Source of the DNA: Cardiocondyla obscurior | Taxonomy: Eukaryota; Arthropoda; Insecta; Hymenoptera; Formicidae | NCBI RefSeq assembly: GCF_019399895.1 | Contig: NC_091866.1 | Coordinates: 4,323,501 to 4,387,500 of the forward strand | Length of the DNA stretch: 64,000 bases | Direction of reading: 5' to 3' | In this document: positions 14,401-29,400 of the stretch, one piece after another | Numbering within the stretch: the stretch's first letter is position 1 | How the letters are laid out: each line of letters opens with the position of its first letter | Notes under the pieces: generated by a model | The model's input: only the letters and a program-made list of their open reading frames with translations | Database searches by the model: none | Told to the model about the DNA's origin: nothing | Made by a program: the position numbers and the translations under genes

Positions 14401-17400
14401 TTTTTTTCACTTGTTTCAAAAAATAGATTTCAATCGTAACTACAATAGATGTAATATTTTATATATTTCCGATTCAAAACTGAGGTTTTGAACTTTCTAA
14501 CCAATTCAATTTTTCGATTATCCTATTTATAACTGTTTATTTCGACTTTATTACAAAAAAAAAAAAAAATAAAGAAAGAGCGAGAGGAGCGAGGGAGAAA
14601 AAAAAGAGAGAGGAAGAGAGAGAGAGAGAGAGAAATAAGTATAAAAAAAGGAGAAAGTCAAACAAACTAACGTCGTGTATTTGAAATTGTATGAGAAACA
14701 CAAAGAAATAATATGCAGCATTCTACAAGTTTGCTATTCAACATTTCCATTCATATCGAAGTAAAACAGACCAGTTGTGAAACCGTGTTTCTTGCCCTTA
14801 CGTTTTGCCAGTAACCTTTTTACAACAGGCGAAACTGACACACCTTTGTTCTGCGGAGTGATTTAACGCTGCCAGTAGTGCCCCCGAAAAAGCACTTAGA
14901 TTTACCGTGTGCGCAGTAAACAATGAGATGACTGTGGCTTGAGCGCGACTGTAGGAACTAACGCGGACCTGCAGAATGTAAAACGTGCCGCGACGAAGTA
15001 TTTACTATCCCTCCGTAGCAAAAATTACTTGAAGCTTGTTAGGTACCGCAACAGGTTGTCCTACGTCGCTTTACGCGGATGCGTGCATATAGATTTTTGA
15101 TATTTTTGTCACGGTTCATGGTTTTTCTATCCTATTCGCGTTAAGCTCAATAAACGCAAGAAAATTTTTCGCAACGTAAAACGAGAATTTATACGGCTTC
15201 GACATCCACAAGTAAATGCGTTGAAACCCGCTCTTCGAGAAGAAATGAATAGATATTACGCTATCAATACCATATTAATTTTTTTTTATATTTAAGTCGC
15301 TGTAACTTACATTATTGTACTATTGATATATTTTTTGCAAAGTGAGTTTTTCTTCCACTTTTCTTTCGTTCGTCCGAGATCACACGTGTAGCTGCATAAA
15401 GAACGACCGATGAATTCGTAAAAAAAAAAATGCAAGCAATTGCTAACAAAATACTTACACCCGAGCTTCGATTTTACTTGAATTTTTACCCCGCCTCGAA
15501 ACGATCGGGAAAATTACATTTTTATCCGCGGTAAATATTCCCGTAGCCGACCAGAATCGGTCGGAATTTGCCGGATCACGTCGCGCCTGAGAATTTTTCC
15601 CCGCGAGTTCTTCCCGCCGATCCGTCGTGCGTGTCGCGCGAAGAATTTCATCGATATTGCTGGTTCTTATGCGGGCGGCGAATCGACCCTAACGCTCGAC
15701 GTTCGCATAAAAAGGAATCGGATGTCCCGGAGAAAAACGAGCCCCTCTCTTTACACCGTGGGCGCATCTCGATCTCGCGTCTGCTCGCGCACGTTCGCGC
15801 ATGCATCCGTGCGCTCGTGCACGGGGGATACGTGCATATATCAGTTACGTATAAAAATAGCGGTACTCACAAGGACGGCATTTGTAGGCGACTTCGATGT
15901 ACTTCCGTAATCCGGGGCAGGGATCACCTTGGAAAGTCTTCGGGTTGGTGTTGAACTTGCACTGCCGCTTTTTCTGACAGACTCCGACCACCATCTGCAA
16001 CAGTGAGTGCTAACGCGTCAATCAGAAGATCCGCTCACTTTGCGATCGGAACCGATAAGAAAAACACCGCGACTCGCGTATATTTTTAATTAATCAAACA
16101 TTTAACGCGTCCACTTCAAAATTTTTCGTAAACTCGAAGCTCGAAGTTGCAGTTAAATCACATCGCGGATTTACCGAAAATGGTATTTCGCGATAAAAAA
16201 AAAAAATAAAAAATAAAAAAAGAATTATTAACGTTATTAAGGATATATTAACAACCGGCGAACAAACTGTGGCAACTTTAACCGAACTTATAAAGTTAGC
16301 TTCTACATGAAATAAAGACTTAATTTCGTGACCGTGCCTTTCCGCCGACGAGTTTGAAATGAGATTATTTCTGCTTACTTTTTTTTTATGAAAAGCTGTC
16401 GGACAAAGTAAAACTAATATCGTTGAGGTCAACCAGTATAACGAAATTGTATGCCGTGTGTCAATATTTGTGCGCAATGTGAGAATAAAACGACAAGATG
16501 AGCGATGGGGCTAGTCACAGATATATAAATATAAAAGCTTTGAATTTTTAACCCGTTCTGTAAACAACATATCGCTAACGACGAATTGCGAATATCCGTA
16601 TATGGATAAAAATGTCAAAATAAAGGTGAATTACGCGCGGGACAATAAACGATTACAATCTTTATACAAAAAGCAAAATAAAAAAGAAAAAAAAAAAAAA
16701 GAAAAGCTCGTGTTCCAACTTTAACGGAAATACGTTTTCAACGTTGTCCAGGAAATGTAACAATTGCATTCTACGGAAGATAGAGAGGAAGCAATAAAAT
16801 CGTGAACGAGCGTGTAAAAGAAAATGGTGCACTGGTTTATTTTTTATTATTTTTTTTTTCTTAATAAAGAAAGTTTCCGTTTAAAAAAAATGCGAAAGTA
16901 TTAGCTGCCGAAAACGTGCAATATCAACGCGAACGAAAAAAAAAAAAATAAAATAAATAAGCCTGCTCGAGTTTCGCGTTCCTGAAGAGAGTCATTGGTA
17001 ATCCGATATCGTTTGGTGATGGCCGCATGTCGTCGAGAATTCCTCGGATTCCATTTTCAATCGGCTAATTGCGCGCAAAGGTTCGCGTTACATTACCTCA
17101 TTCAAGCTTGATTACGTTAAACGCAATTTAATCGCATTACATGAGTGGGATTTTAATGAGGTAAGCAGTAATTTTCATTGAAGCACCCGCTCTACGACAG
17201 TAACGTTAACGTAATGTCAAGTACGAAAATAAAACCGCAATTTTTTAAGTCACATGGAGGGGGGAGGAAAATCTTTCGCGCGATTTAAATCGAAAGTAAC
17301 TTCGAGAGAAATTCCACTGAACGAAGGTGAATAATATTATTTCTTTTCACATTTCAATTTCAAACTTATGTTAATGAAAAGACATTTCCATTGCATATTA

Positions 17401-20400
17401 AAAAGAAAAAAAAAAGAAAAAAACTCCCCCCTTTCTTCTTTTCTTTTACTTTTGATTAAGTCCACCCACGTCGAGTCGTGTGCAATAATTAAAAATCGAT
17501 GACCGGTGGAGAAGGTGAGAGAGCGGGCCGACGTTCGTTATAATAAGTTATAATATCCCGTGGGAGACGGGGAAAGACAAAAGAGCTTGCTGTTGGAAAT
17601 GTGGAAATTACGTTCTCGGGTTTCAAGCTGCTACCCCGGCACACTCGCGCCGGGATTCTCACATACGGCACAAGCGTGTGTTCTCCCGCATATACGATAT
17701 CCATCTAATTATCGGCTTTTCGGAGTTTCCGTCTTGGGCCATTCTCCCGCATTTCACGTGCACTCGGCGAAGAGCTCCCGCGGGAGAAATCGATTTTCCG
17801 CGTACGTCGATACATTCTGACCGTTTCCATGTCGTCCGTCACTATAAGTAAACGTTTACCGTTTCCGTTGAGCAACTTTGCCCCAGGGGCCAAAGTCAGA
17901 ACGGCGGTAATTCCCTTAAACCGCTACGTTTCTCTTGCTGTTGTATGAGGACCCGATAGCGTAAACTAACAAACCAATCCCGACACAAGTAGAACCCCCG
18001 TCGCTTTGATATCGAGCTACTTCGTTCCTGCCGGGGAAACGCGGCGTGGATCAGCGATACGCGGGCTATATTTTTCGGTGGATACGCTCGCGCGTTATTC
18101 CAGTATATCTCGCAAATATTTATATGTGATACGCGACACGGAATAAGAGCTTGGCTTTATAGCGCGGCGAGCTAAATGTACGAAAGCGCCCGCGTCCGCC
18201 AGCCATCGGACGATAAAATTCGACTGCGAACCGAAAGATCAGCATATCGGATTTCGATCTTCAAAGTAATACATAGACGTGCCCGACCTCGCGACAAAGC
18301 TTGAAATGGTAAAACGATTGAGCTTTTAATCTCTATTTAACTCGGCTACGGATCAAGATCTTATATTACTTTATTCGTTAATATATTCCGTTTAAAATAC
18401 GTGCACCATATTCATATCCGCCCGGTTATAAAATATACGTATAGTAAATACCACGGGGAAATTCTCGTTATCGATATTTACACAACCACTTCAGTTCCTC
18501 CCGACCTTACCTTCGATCGCGATTTACATACGTTCCTTCGCGGAAGAACGCGTCTACGAACGCTTGCGCGCGCCCCCGGTTCGCTTTTATTCCGGCAAGC
18601 CGCGACTTTAAATTCCAACCCTCTTTATGGAAGCAGCGACGTATGTCGCCGAGAAGTCGCGCAGAGGGTAAGCACTCGCGTGGAAAAAGCCCTTTTCGCG
18701 AGATTCGAATCGCACCGGTTAAAGCACGGAGCCACTTTTGAGTCGAACTCTCCTTATGGTTCCGCAGGGAATACGCCTTCATTCAGGAATACGCCTCTCC
18801 AGCATCGAAAATTCCCATGCAACCTGCACCCGGGGAAAGTACCCCGCTGGCGCTGATTCGCTCACGTGCACTCGTGCCGGAAACGCTTCCGTCGTGAAAA
18901 CAGGGAGCGTCATCGGGGGCGAACCAGGAATTTCTCGTGTGTACCGGAAGCAATGGGGCGGGCGGTCGCGTTCTCGCGATATCCTTTTAAACGAATAATA
19001 CCGCATGCATATTCGATTACCTCCGTAATAAATACCGCGTTGGCCGTTCATTAGAAGTGTATCGCGCAATAAATCACATCTCGAGTACTTTCGATCAGTT
19101 CATAAATTTTAAATATGTTCATAATACCAGATAATGCTGAGAAAAGGTCTTTAGGATAATAGAAAAACGATAAAAATTTTTTTCTGTTATAGAAGAACTC
19201 GTGGCCGTGCTTGTTTATTTCCTATTAAAAATTCCTTTTAAAGAAATAAGGCGTTTTATTGGTAAAATAATAGAGATAAATTTATTATACGTTCCATTCA
19301 TTTTTAGATATTTATCGTGATTTTAATATTGATTATTAAATATATTCCGCAATTATTAAAATGTTCTATCTATTAAACCTCGTAGCTCGATAACAAAATG
19401 AATTTCAATTTCACGGAAACTTTCTAGCGGTTCAGGTGGGATGCTAAACGAAAGCATTTTCGAACTTCATAAATTATTCACAATTAACCGTGATCGTAAC
19501 TCGGTGTAACGTATGAGAATGTAATAAACACAGATTACGTACACTTCGCTGTAATGAATCGATCTTTTGTCGAGGGATAAAATAAATCGTTCAGAAGAAA
19601 AATTCTTTCCGCGGCGTCCGAACCCGTTGGACTATCGACCGTCATTGATTTTCTTCGTAGTATACGTTACAATCTGCCTGTAGAATAGACCCAAACGCGC
19701 GATAAATCCGGTTGAAAACATTATAGATAGTCAATGACGTAAGACAGGGTTATCGAGCGCGTCGTAAAACTATACTTATCACTATTTTACGGGTCGATCT
19801 TTTGTAAAAGAATAAACGAAGATCCCATTTCTTAGCATAATTCCAGCGGCGTTATATCACGCGTACATGTGTAGCAATAAAAATGAGAAAAAGGGGAAAT
19901 TTAAGCGTTTGACAAAATTTATATCACGAGGAGTAAGGCGTCGTCGGACGAATCGTATATCCAGTGGCTAAAAAATATCGCGCCGATGTGCAAGAAGGAG
20001 CGTAAATCTCGCGGGAAAGCATGATCCGCAGGAGAGGATGAGATCGTCGGCGAAATAAAAGAGTCACTCCATTTTCGCATTCTGGTGAGATCATACGTAC
20101 AATGGTTCCTTCCTCGGGCGGCGGAATATGAAATATGAAATCGATACGTGGACTCGCGAAAACCGCAAACCGATAGATACCGCGGAGATTTTTATTGTGT
20201 ACCGAAGGCAAGTTATTATATCGCGGTATCGTGCGAATAACGCGCTTTTCTTTTTTCTTTTTTTTTTTTTTCTTTACGAGAGAATGGTCGCGAAGACTCT
20301 TCAGAATCACTAAGAGAAAATGCTTGATCCTTTTGAACAACCGTTCTTTAAGTGACGCTTACACGAGCAGGTTTCAATTAGGAAAAAACAATCAAGAACG

Positions 20401-23400
20401 ATCGAGCTTGCGTCGAACAAAATTTAATTAGTAATTTGATACAAAACAAAAAACAAAAAAAAAAAGAAAAAAAAAGAAAATAAAAAAACAGACTAGAAAA
20501 GATATATTGTAAGAATATACCTTACTCGTCACCGACAATCTCGTTATACCGGGTCGCTTCCACCCTCTTCTCTCTAGCCCGCGCGACCTCAAACGAATTT
20601 GTCAGTTGCACGCTTCGCGAAACACAGGGGTGCCGTTTTCAGGTCAGTTGCCATTATCTCGCGAAACCAAGATTTTAGAACAACGGGAACGGGACGTATC
20701 TCTTTTCCCGCCCTTACGCGAGATCCATAATTGCCAGTGAATTAAGCTCAAAGAAAACAAGTTTTCCTGCAGGCGCATTCTCCCCGGACTCTCCCTCGCG
20801 CGAGTTTTCCGCCCCGCCGTTGCATTCCACCGTTGAGAGAATAAATCGTAACACACCGATGCTTCTACTTCGACTTTTCCGACTTGCTCGATTACCATTC
20901 TCGCGAAAATTTCGCGAGAACTCCCTTTGACGATGTTTACAGTTACATCTGAGCTGCGCGTTTGCGTCGTCTTTGACGAAGCTTCTTCCTTTGGCTTCCC
21001 TCGGTTGAATCGAACTCGCAGACACTTTTGAAAAATAAAAGGCGGAGACGAGAATACGGAACCTTATAGCTTTTTACATTTTCGTACAATTCGGTTTTAT
21101 GTGTTAATATAAATAAAAATTTTATCGAGATATTTCTGGCGTAAATACGAATAAATACGATTTTACCGAAAGGGGGAGAAAATCGATGAAAATGATTACG
21201 ACGGAAGGGAATTGCATCGATCCACGGAAACGTAAAAAATCATAGAGAAGATAAGAACAACTGTACTCTGATTCATACACAAGTTGATGCGTTTCGGTTT
21301 ACGACGTTTAAAGCGTTACGAAAGTTGACCCTTAAAAAAGAGAGAGAGGTAAGATTCAGTTTACGATTCTTTCCAGTTCGATACTCGAGCGGAAAAAAAG
21401 AAACGAGGGAAGAGACGAAAATGGAACGAATATATCATTCACGCTCTCCTCCGGATTAGAATCGTGAAGCTCGCGAGGAGCTAATAAATGTAAAACATTG
21501 AATAAAGTTTCGGAGCGAGGTAACCGAGAGAAAACGGAAGTGTTGTCATAGAAATGGAGTAGGAGCGAACGACGGCGTAAAATCTCTTTCAGTTGTATCG
21601 GAGTAGAACGGAACAATCGTGACATCATGAAACGCGATGTCAAGATGTTATGAAACGGAGATAACGCATTCTATATTTGATCGGCATTCGAATTCTTGGC
21701 AACTTCCGAGTTTGGGCGACTCAGATTGAACCGTAGTTTAGATCCGCGGAACTTCCTTTCCGGAAGCCGAAGGAAAGCGGAATCGAAAGATAATCGGAAT
21801 TTAAAGTACGTACAAATATTAAACTTTCCGCGGGGGAAATGGAATCATGTCTTATCAAGTTTAGCGAATTTCCAAAGTTTGTGCACCACGTCCATGTAAG
21901 TGAAATACCTGGGTGATTTGTCTTTTAATTTGTGACAAAAATTGTACGTCGCGTTAAGAGTTTGTTCGTTAAACTTTGACGTCGTAGGCGTAGCTCGAAT
22001 GCTAATAAAGAGATTAAAATGTTATCTTTGTAAAAAATGAACTATAAAATATAACTTAGTACAACTAGCATTACAATCGATTGCTGAGGAGATTTAAATT
22101 ATTTATAAGAAACAGCAAAACTTACGGCAATAAAACCTATTATTTAAATTTATATTTAATAATTTATAATTTAAATAAAAGATTAATAATAAAATTTTAT
22201 ATTATATGATTTAAATATTTTATTATTTAATATTATTAAATTATATTATACATAATATTTTATTATATCTTACATTATGTTGTGTTATTTTATAATAATG
22301 CAATAATGCGACGCATGAAATTTCATATTTAATTTTTGAGAATCTTTGGAATAATAAAGCCAATCGACGCCATTGACGCGTCAATAATTTTCAATAAACT
22401 TGAAAACCGCGTGCGATACGCCGCACGATCGGCATTTACCTGTGCGGAACGAGAGAATTTCATTGGTACATACCTGCACTGATTGCGGCCAGATGCATGT
22501 GTGATTCGTCGGTTTGTCCCCCGCGATCATCGGAGGAACGGATGAGTTGCATTTGCTGATGCCGTACATTCCCGTTCTTCCGTATTGCGCGTGTTCGACA
22601 AGGATGGTTGTGCCGGGCGGGCATTTTAACGTCATCGTTTCCTCGTCGCAGGCCGCGCGTTGATAGGTCTTCAGGGTGCCTGACAACAGGGCTGTCGAGT
22701 TTAAATAAAAAAAAAAAAGACGCGCGAGTAAGAAATAAAAAATAGGATTTAATAAATCAGTCGGGCAGCGACGGGTCGAATTATAAATTACATTGTCGTA
22801 AAATTATGCACCGTTGTTGCGTTAAACGACAATAATGGATGCGGATAAAGAAATATAGGATGTATTAAAAGCGTGCCGCGGAGAGGGTGGCCGATATGAG
22901 AAATGGATTTGAAAAAAGAAAAGTTAAAGCCGCAGATAAATAATAGAAGAGCGCGAAAGAAAAGGTGTCCGGAAAATGCGGGCGGTCATGTATCGAAGAT
23001 CGATCGACGAGCCGTAATGGCGTCGCCACCGCAACAGTGATCAATTTAAGGGGATTGAGAGTAATTAACGAGTGGATGAGCCGGGATTGGTTCGGTGGAG
23101 CGGGAAGCGAATGTATCAATGGCACAAATTCACCCGCGAAAGCAACGTCGTTTCGTTTACACACGATACGCGGTTTAACATAGCGAACGGGAAGCAGTCG
23201 ACATTTGTGGAATTTAACGCGGAGATCGTTCGTGACGATGGAGTTTGCGGACGGAACCGCAGACGGTACCGGCGTGTAAATGCAGATTCGCGCGATAATT
23301 TCGCGAGCGGCGTCCAATAAAGGGTGCCACCGTTGCAGAAGTTTTCGAGGAAATAGCGATCGTAGTAGTACACGATAATAGCCCATGTGAGATAGCGCGT

Positions 23401-26400
23401 GATAAAATGTAGGGATTAACCATTTCGTTGTTTAATATAATGTAGCGTTAACATGCGTTTATTATTAGCCGACATAACGATAAACGTAATATCAAGAATG
23501 TAAGCGTAAGTAAATAATTTTCGTACAAGTACAAAATAAATTGAATTAAAATAAAATTAAATACGCGTATGTGTAAGGGCGTGCGTGTGTTACCGTCACC
23601 AAATGCATTAATGCGCCACCGCAATCAGCATAGTTGTAGTTAGAGAGCCCCCGACGTTTCACCATCACCAGTTTATCGGCAGCCGCGAATGAGTGCGTCG
23701 TCGTCCCGAGGTGGAACATGAAAAATAAAACAGATAAAAATTGCTTGTTAGTTATGTCGTATAACAGTCACGTACGAGATGCGGGATATGCAAATTCTTT
23801 AATATTTCCTAACGTCGGCGGGGAGGAATTGCGCACGGAGGAGCGAAGTCGATAATTCACGCGACGAAGGAACATCTGTCTGACCCGATATTGGTAGTTT
23901 CTCCTGAAATGAGGCATTTCGCGGTAAAGCGTAAGATACGATTTTCATTTTATTAAGCAAATTTACAGAACCGAAGAATTTTTCTTTTCTGTCATTAATT
24001 ATACATATTTATTTATTAATCTTTTTTTTTTTTCTTTACTAATACGAGGTTAAATAATTTAAATAAGAAATGATTCAGAGCTCGATTAATAATTAAAAAT
24101 TCACGAATACATTCGTTAACGTATGTACAAGCTATCCAGAAATTAAACACTTAATTGTACCACAAAATATACTTAAACTGGTACGTTAATCTGGTACTCG
24201 GGTAGTGCTGTAACCCGTAACATTGTACAATTCGTTGCCTTTCCTTCGACAAGGCGCGCAATAATGTCGCGACATAGCGACATTGAGAAGCACTCTGCTT
24301 CCCGACATGGTCGGTACATTGTCTTAGTAACGACCGTCTTCGTCTCGGCGTCTAGATTATATGCATAAAGCCGAGCACAAAGAGTAATGCATACAAACGA
24401 TTGTTGCGCCGGCGATATAACAAACCTAGGCGCGCCATTCTATTGCCCCCGCCGCGCACGTCCGTAAATCAACGAGCTACGCGCACATGTAAACTGTAAA
24501 GCGCTGAGCTGCACTAGCAGCTACTTGGAATCTTGGCGAGACCGCTATAACTCGACTACGTGATTGGAATGACCGAGCGAATTCGATATGCCCCTTGATC
24601 TTTCAACGTAAAGAATGCGCGTAGACAACTCGCAGGCAAAGAACGTATCTAGTTTCGGATAGGTATCGTGATTCGATTAGATTTCATCGAGTAAGTTCTC
24701 CGCGACTTCATTTTTCACCTCTCTATCTCCGCTTCTTCTCTCGCACGTCTCTCGTTCTTATCTACTCGTTCTAGATACATGCGGAATAACAATTAATGCT
24801 CCTTTCGCTGCATTAAATTAATTAATTATCTGCCGAATGATATATACTTATTATAGGTTGTTATCGCAGAAACTTTGAGAAATTGAAGAAAGATCGGATA
24901 ACAATAGCCGAACACTTTGAAATAAGATTAAATCGGAATTAAATGGCATTATTTTTCACTTGCTTTCAATGTTACGAAACAGAAACGCTGATCGTAATAA
25001 AGTAAGAGATCTCGTCCCGTTGCCGTCGCATTTATTGCTAAGAATCGGGAATATTATTTTCGGATACTATTTCTGCAGTCTCGTTATCCTAATGCACTCA
25101 ATCAACGTCTATTCATTTCTACGTACGTTCACGTTGGTGGACGACTAAAAAAAAAAAAAATAGGGGAGAAAGTTTATAAAAATTCTACGCGAAACATGCT
25201 CTTATTACCAAAACTGGGTTAACGACAGTCTCGAACAACACCGTATTCTGATTTATCTTCTATAATTATTATGAAAGCTCGTACGGAAATTAAACGCGGG
25301 ATATCGCGGATTAATCAAGCTTAATGACATTTGCGTATTGCTGCTACGCTTTAGATACGAATGATAAATTTGCATGAAAAGTTATTAACATTATTAAAAA
25401 CATTGCAAATACATAGCTCCCAATTACGATCACAAGAGTAACAGATAAGCAAGCTAATTTCACCATGTCGTAAAAGATAGAATTATTATTTGTTAAAAGA
25501 AATGTATTGTGTCGTGAGTCACAATGCGAGATCACGATACACCGTTGTAAGAATAGTAACAATGTATCTCGAATACAACGTACACGTAGCTTTGTGTAAT
25601 ATAATAATCTGTGGCTTTATCACAAAATATGAAAAAAGGGAAAATTAAATTATATTAAAAAGCGTACTGTCTTCATAATATAAAATATTTTTTCTTAATA
25701 TTAAAAAAAAAAAAATTCTACATCCATTAATTTTAATTACACATAAAAAAAAATACAAATATTTTATGCCAGTTACCGAAATCTTTTAGCAAAATTATAT
25801 ATTTCCTTTTATTCAAATATTTCAATGTAAAAGACAGCGGACGATGTACTTCGAGCGATTCATTTTGCCGAACGGTCCTTTCTTAGAATGTTCGATTTCG
25901 CTCTCATCCTGTCTACCACTTACGCGAACGTTGTGCTCACACTTTTATGGCGACAAGCTGTAAAATAACTCACGGGCTACGGAAGTAAATTGTTGTTCTG
26001 GTAACGGATGAACACGAACGCGGAAGTGGGACTGTGAATTCGAATGTTTATTCAGTTGCAACCTTACGAGTGCGACTTCCGTGGGGAGCACATTATTTAA
26101 AAGGTCCATTTATCGGGCAGCTCGTATATCCTGTATTGAATCGAAAAGGTGAAAGGACAAAAGCTGGAAAACAGCTTGTAAATTCGCAGTTTGACGTGAA
26201 TGGGCACGTCCGTTCTCACTTTTGGCCGTATCGTTTTCACCATATGATTGTCATTCTGTTTCCAATCAGGTATTATTATCGCCGTGCGACGAAACTCGTT
26301 TAAAAACAGCCGATACAATTAAGCGCCGACGACGCGAACAGTAATTTATTATTGCGAAATAAACGGCGTCGAAAATGTTAAACGTGAAAGAACTAATAAA

Positions 26401-29400
26401 CCTATTCCACTTCACTAAGTGCAATCGAAATAAGGATTTAGCGTCACATCTCTCATTGTAAATAGAAGAGCCCGAATCCTCGACTCGATACGCGTCGCTA
26501 TTTTGCGCAACTGCAACTGTGCAGCAGCAAACAACAATATTTCGCGATGAAAGATTAACCCAAATCGAACGGGCGGGTAGAGATATTTCGACTTAATTCG
26601 TCCGGCTAATCCAAGGTTTAAGGTTCCTCGAAACGAAGCTTACCAGAGAGGATTAAAGTATCGCTGATCCGAACGGATACCATGGAACAATGTAAACATG
26701 TCCAGCGAGGAAGTTTGAGAGTAATGATCGTGCTAGTTTCGCAACAATCGCGTACAATTATAATAATTGCGGTGAAAACCTTTTCGGGACTGTTAAAGGA
26801 TAAGATTCCTTTAAAAAAAATTATATAAAAAAAATATTATCTATATTCTCTCGTCGTGCATTATTATTTCTTAGTAATTAATTGCTTAAATAATCCGTTC
26901 TAATAATGTAACAATTAATAATATAATCCGTATGAATAATGTGTAGATACAATTAATATTATAAAAACTAAATCTGCTCATATTGCCGATTTACTATAAC
27001 GACTGTAGAAAAAATCATTAAAATTCAACGTTTTAAACAATGTGCCGTTAAACATTTTTGCCGTTGTTATAATAATTGTAAATGATATTTCTATTGCGCG
27101 GGAATATCTCGTTTTAATGTTCCGTTGTAATCATTATTACAATAACGTCCATTTGATTTTGATTGCTGTGCTAATTAAATTCTCCTAACTTTCACGACAT
27201 ACGCCAACGGTTACGTTTTGCAGTTACTGCTCACTCAGAACTTCCCTTGAATCTAATTGTACATTAATGTGCGTTTACGAAATACCGCATGAAATATAAC
27301 ATTTATAACGTTTAAGATTAATTTCGCATCAAATTAACGAAAATATATAGCGTCTGATCAACATGTAATGTGTTACGAATACTCGCTCGCAAAGGTTTAT
27401 TACAACGTATTAATAGCTCATGTCAGTAATTAAAATTTAAACTTATACCATTCGAATAAAAATAAATTATTTTTTATAGAATGATTAATGAACATTCTGT
27501 TTAAAATATTCTTGTTAAATAATACAAAGTAATAGATGAAAAAAAATTATTTTCAAAAAATATATAATAAATTTAAAGTACAGTGCTAATTGTAACCGTA
27601 TCGATAAGTAAGAATTATGAAACTTCCCACTCCACAATTGTCAGATTCGTAGTTAGATTCGATCAATGTCCGTTCCAATGATTCCACGGCTAGGAAGATC
27701 GGTAGACGCGCCCCGCCGTCCGGTTGCTTACAAGGCAGCTTGTACAAAACTCGCCTCGTACCTACTGTGAAACGTTCGTTCTGTGGAACAACTAAAATCT
27801 GGAAACGATGCCAACTTTTCAGAACTCAACCAGCTAGAGCATTGTACTCATTTCCTTCCTCTTTCTCTTTCTCTCTTCCTCTCTCTCCGCTATCATTGTA
27901 CGAGTGCGGCCACTCAGACTTTTAACTTTTTACTCATTTCACATTAAACGACGATCACAAGTAATTTTACAAAATCAAAAAAGAAAAAGAACCACGACAA
28001 AAATGAGAAACAAATGAAATTTTACGATTAAAACTTGAAATCGAAAGAAATTAAACGAACATTACTTGTTTGCAAATTTTATACAAACTATGTTTTTTTT
28101 TTTTTTTCATAAAATACAAAATTAATTAAACAATTTTAATTATATTAAAGAAACTGCAGAGTTTAGCTGACAGATAAAGTAACCCGAGTAGAAATTTATC
28201 TATTCTGATGATCTGTGCTGCGCAAACTGACCTACGTAACGCGCGCTCGACTACCGCGGTCGTTGACCTCCGGGCCCGCCGGCGGCCGCGCGCGCCGTGA
28301 GCACGTGCTTGTTCACGCGTGTTTACGTCAGCCGGCAGCCATCATGTTGCACAACATGGCGGAGGCCGCGTGGGCGGATGGGCGAGGGACGCGCGGGCGG
28401 CGAACGGCGGGCCCAGCTGGCCTGACGGCTGGCAGTCTATCTAGTGCGCGTTAGCTAGGTCAGCACGCGGAAAAAACATTTAAATATCTAGCTTTTTTAG
28501 CTCGTCATTAATTAGGAATAATTGTTTGGTACTTAGACGATTCGAGCGTTACATTTCTGGTTGTCCGCTAGTCATTAAATAACATTCTGGTTCAATTTTC
28601 ACTCGTAAGTTTTGTTTTCATAATTACAAAAAAAAAATATATGTAATTAAATACTACGTTGAATAATACATATTATAATTAATCAAGAAATACTTTGGAC
28701 GATTAGAATATAAATACATCTCACTTATCACTGACTTTTACAATCGTTCTCCGCAACAGATTTTTTTAAAAAGGTGTAAACTTTGTGCGCTTTAAAACTT
28801 TGTAAGCCTTATATTCCAACCGCAATCCATACAATGTTGAACAAGTCTAAACTTTTCTCTCTTTGTGTAGCGGGAAGTAAATTCAGATTATAAAACTAAT
28901 ATAATACAATCCTTTGACTCGGATAGAAATTCGTATATATACTTTCTACGTGTCGAGTAAAAAAAAAAAAAAAAAAGAAAAAAGAAAAAGGTATAGAACG
29001 TCCGCTATAATTTTCTATTGTTAAACGCGTTCTAAAATATTATTATCATTATTTTGCCTAGTTAATAAAAAATTCTGCAAAGTTCTGCGCAATTATTCTG
29101 ACGTCGTTAAGGATAGACAATTAAAATTTTATAGCAGAACTAACTTAACGCTGTTGCATTTTACACACGCGGGGGGATAAAGCGAAAAAGGAATTATCAA
29201 CGAATTCCGACGGTGCATTTGGTCACGCATCCGCATAAAAAGTATTTTAAATGCGAGAATGGCGCATTACCTACCGGATTCGAAATGCGAGAGAGAACAT
29301 ATACGCGCATATGATTACTGATTATTGCCCGCGCATTGTCAGGAATTAATGAATATTCCTCGATGAAAACGTAACGCCCGATCGATCTAGCGCTTACGGC

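Larger units (their letters stand above)
7964..15870 (-). other. Intron 3 (7907 bp) between the two lectin domains
   Basis: GT-AG intron separating the two Gal_Lectin modules. It holds a T20 tract (8221-8240), CpG-richer stretches at about 9050-9380 and 10330-11140, and GA arrays at 10496-10556 and 14571-14635. A 27-bp perfect palindrome lies at 11161-11187. Several open stretches (for example 11550-12026 minus and 12541-12855 plus) lack recognisable domains. Confidence 0.75.

Noticed and set aside
15568..15954. 128-codon plus-strand open frame
   Set aside because: Antisense to exon 3 and adjacent CpG-rich intron; no domain.
5316..22691. Latrophilin (adhesion GPCR) as the identity of the lectin gene
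   Set aside because: Latrophilin has a single Gal_Lectin domain followed by other extracellular domains. Here two Gal_Lectin domains are adjacent, with only a short linker (RPYEFRSK).
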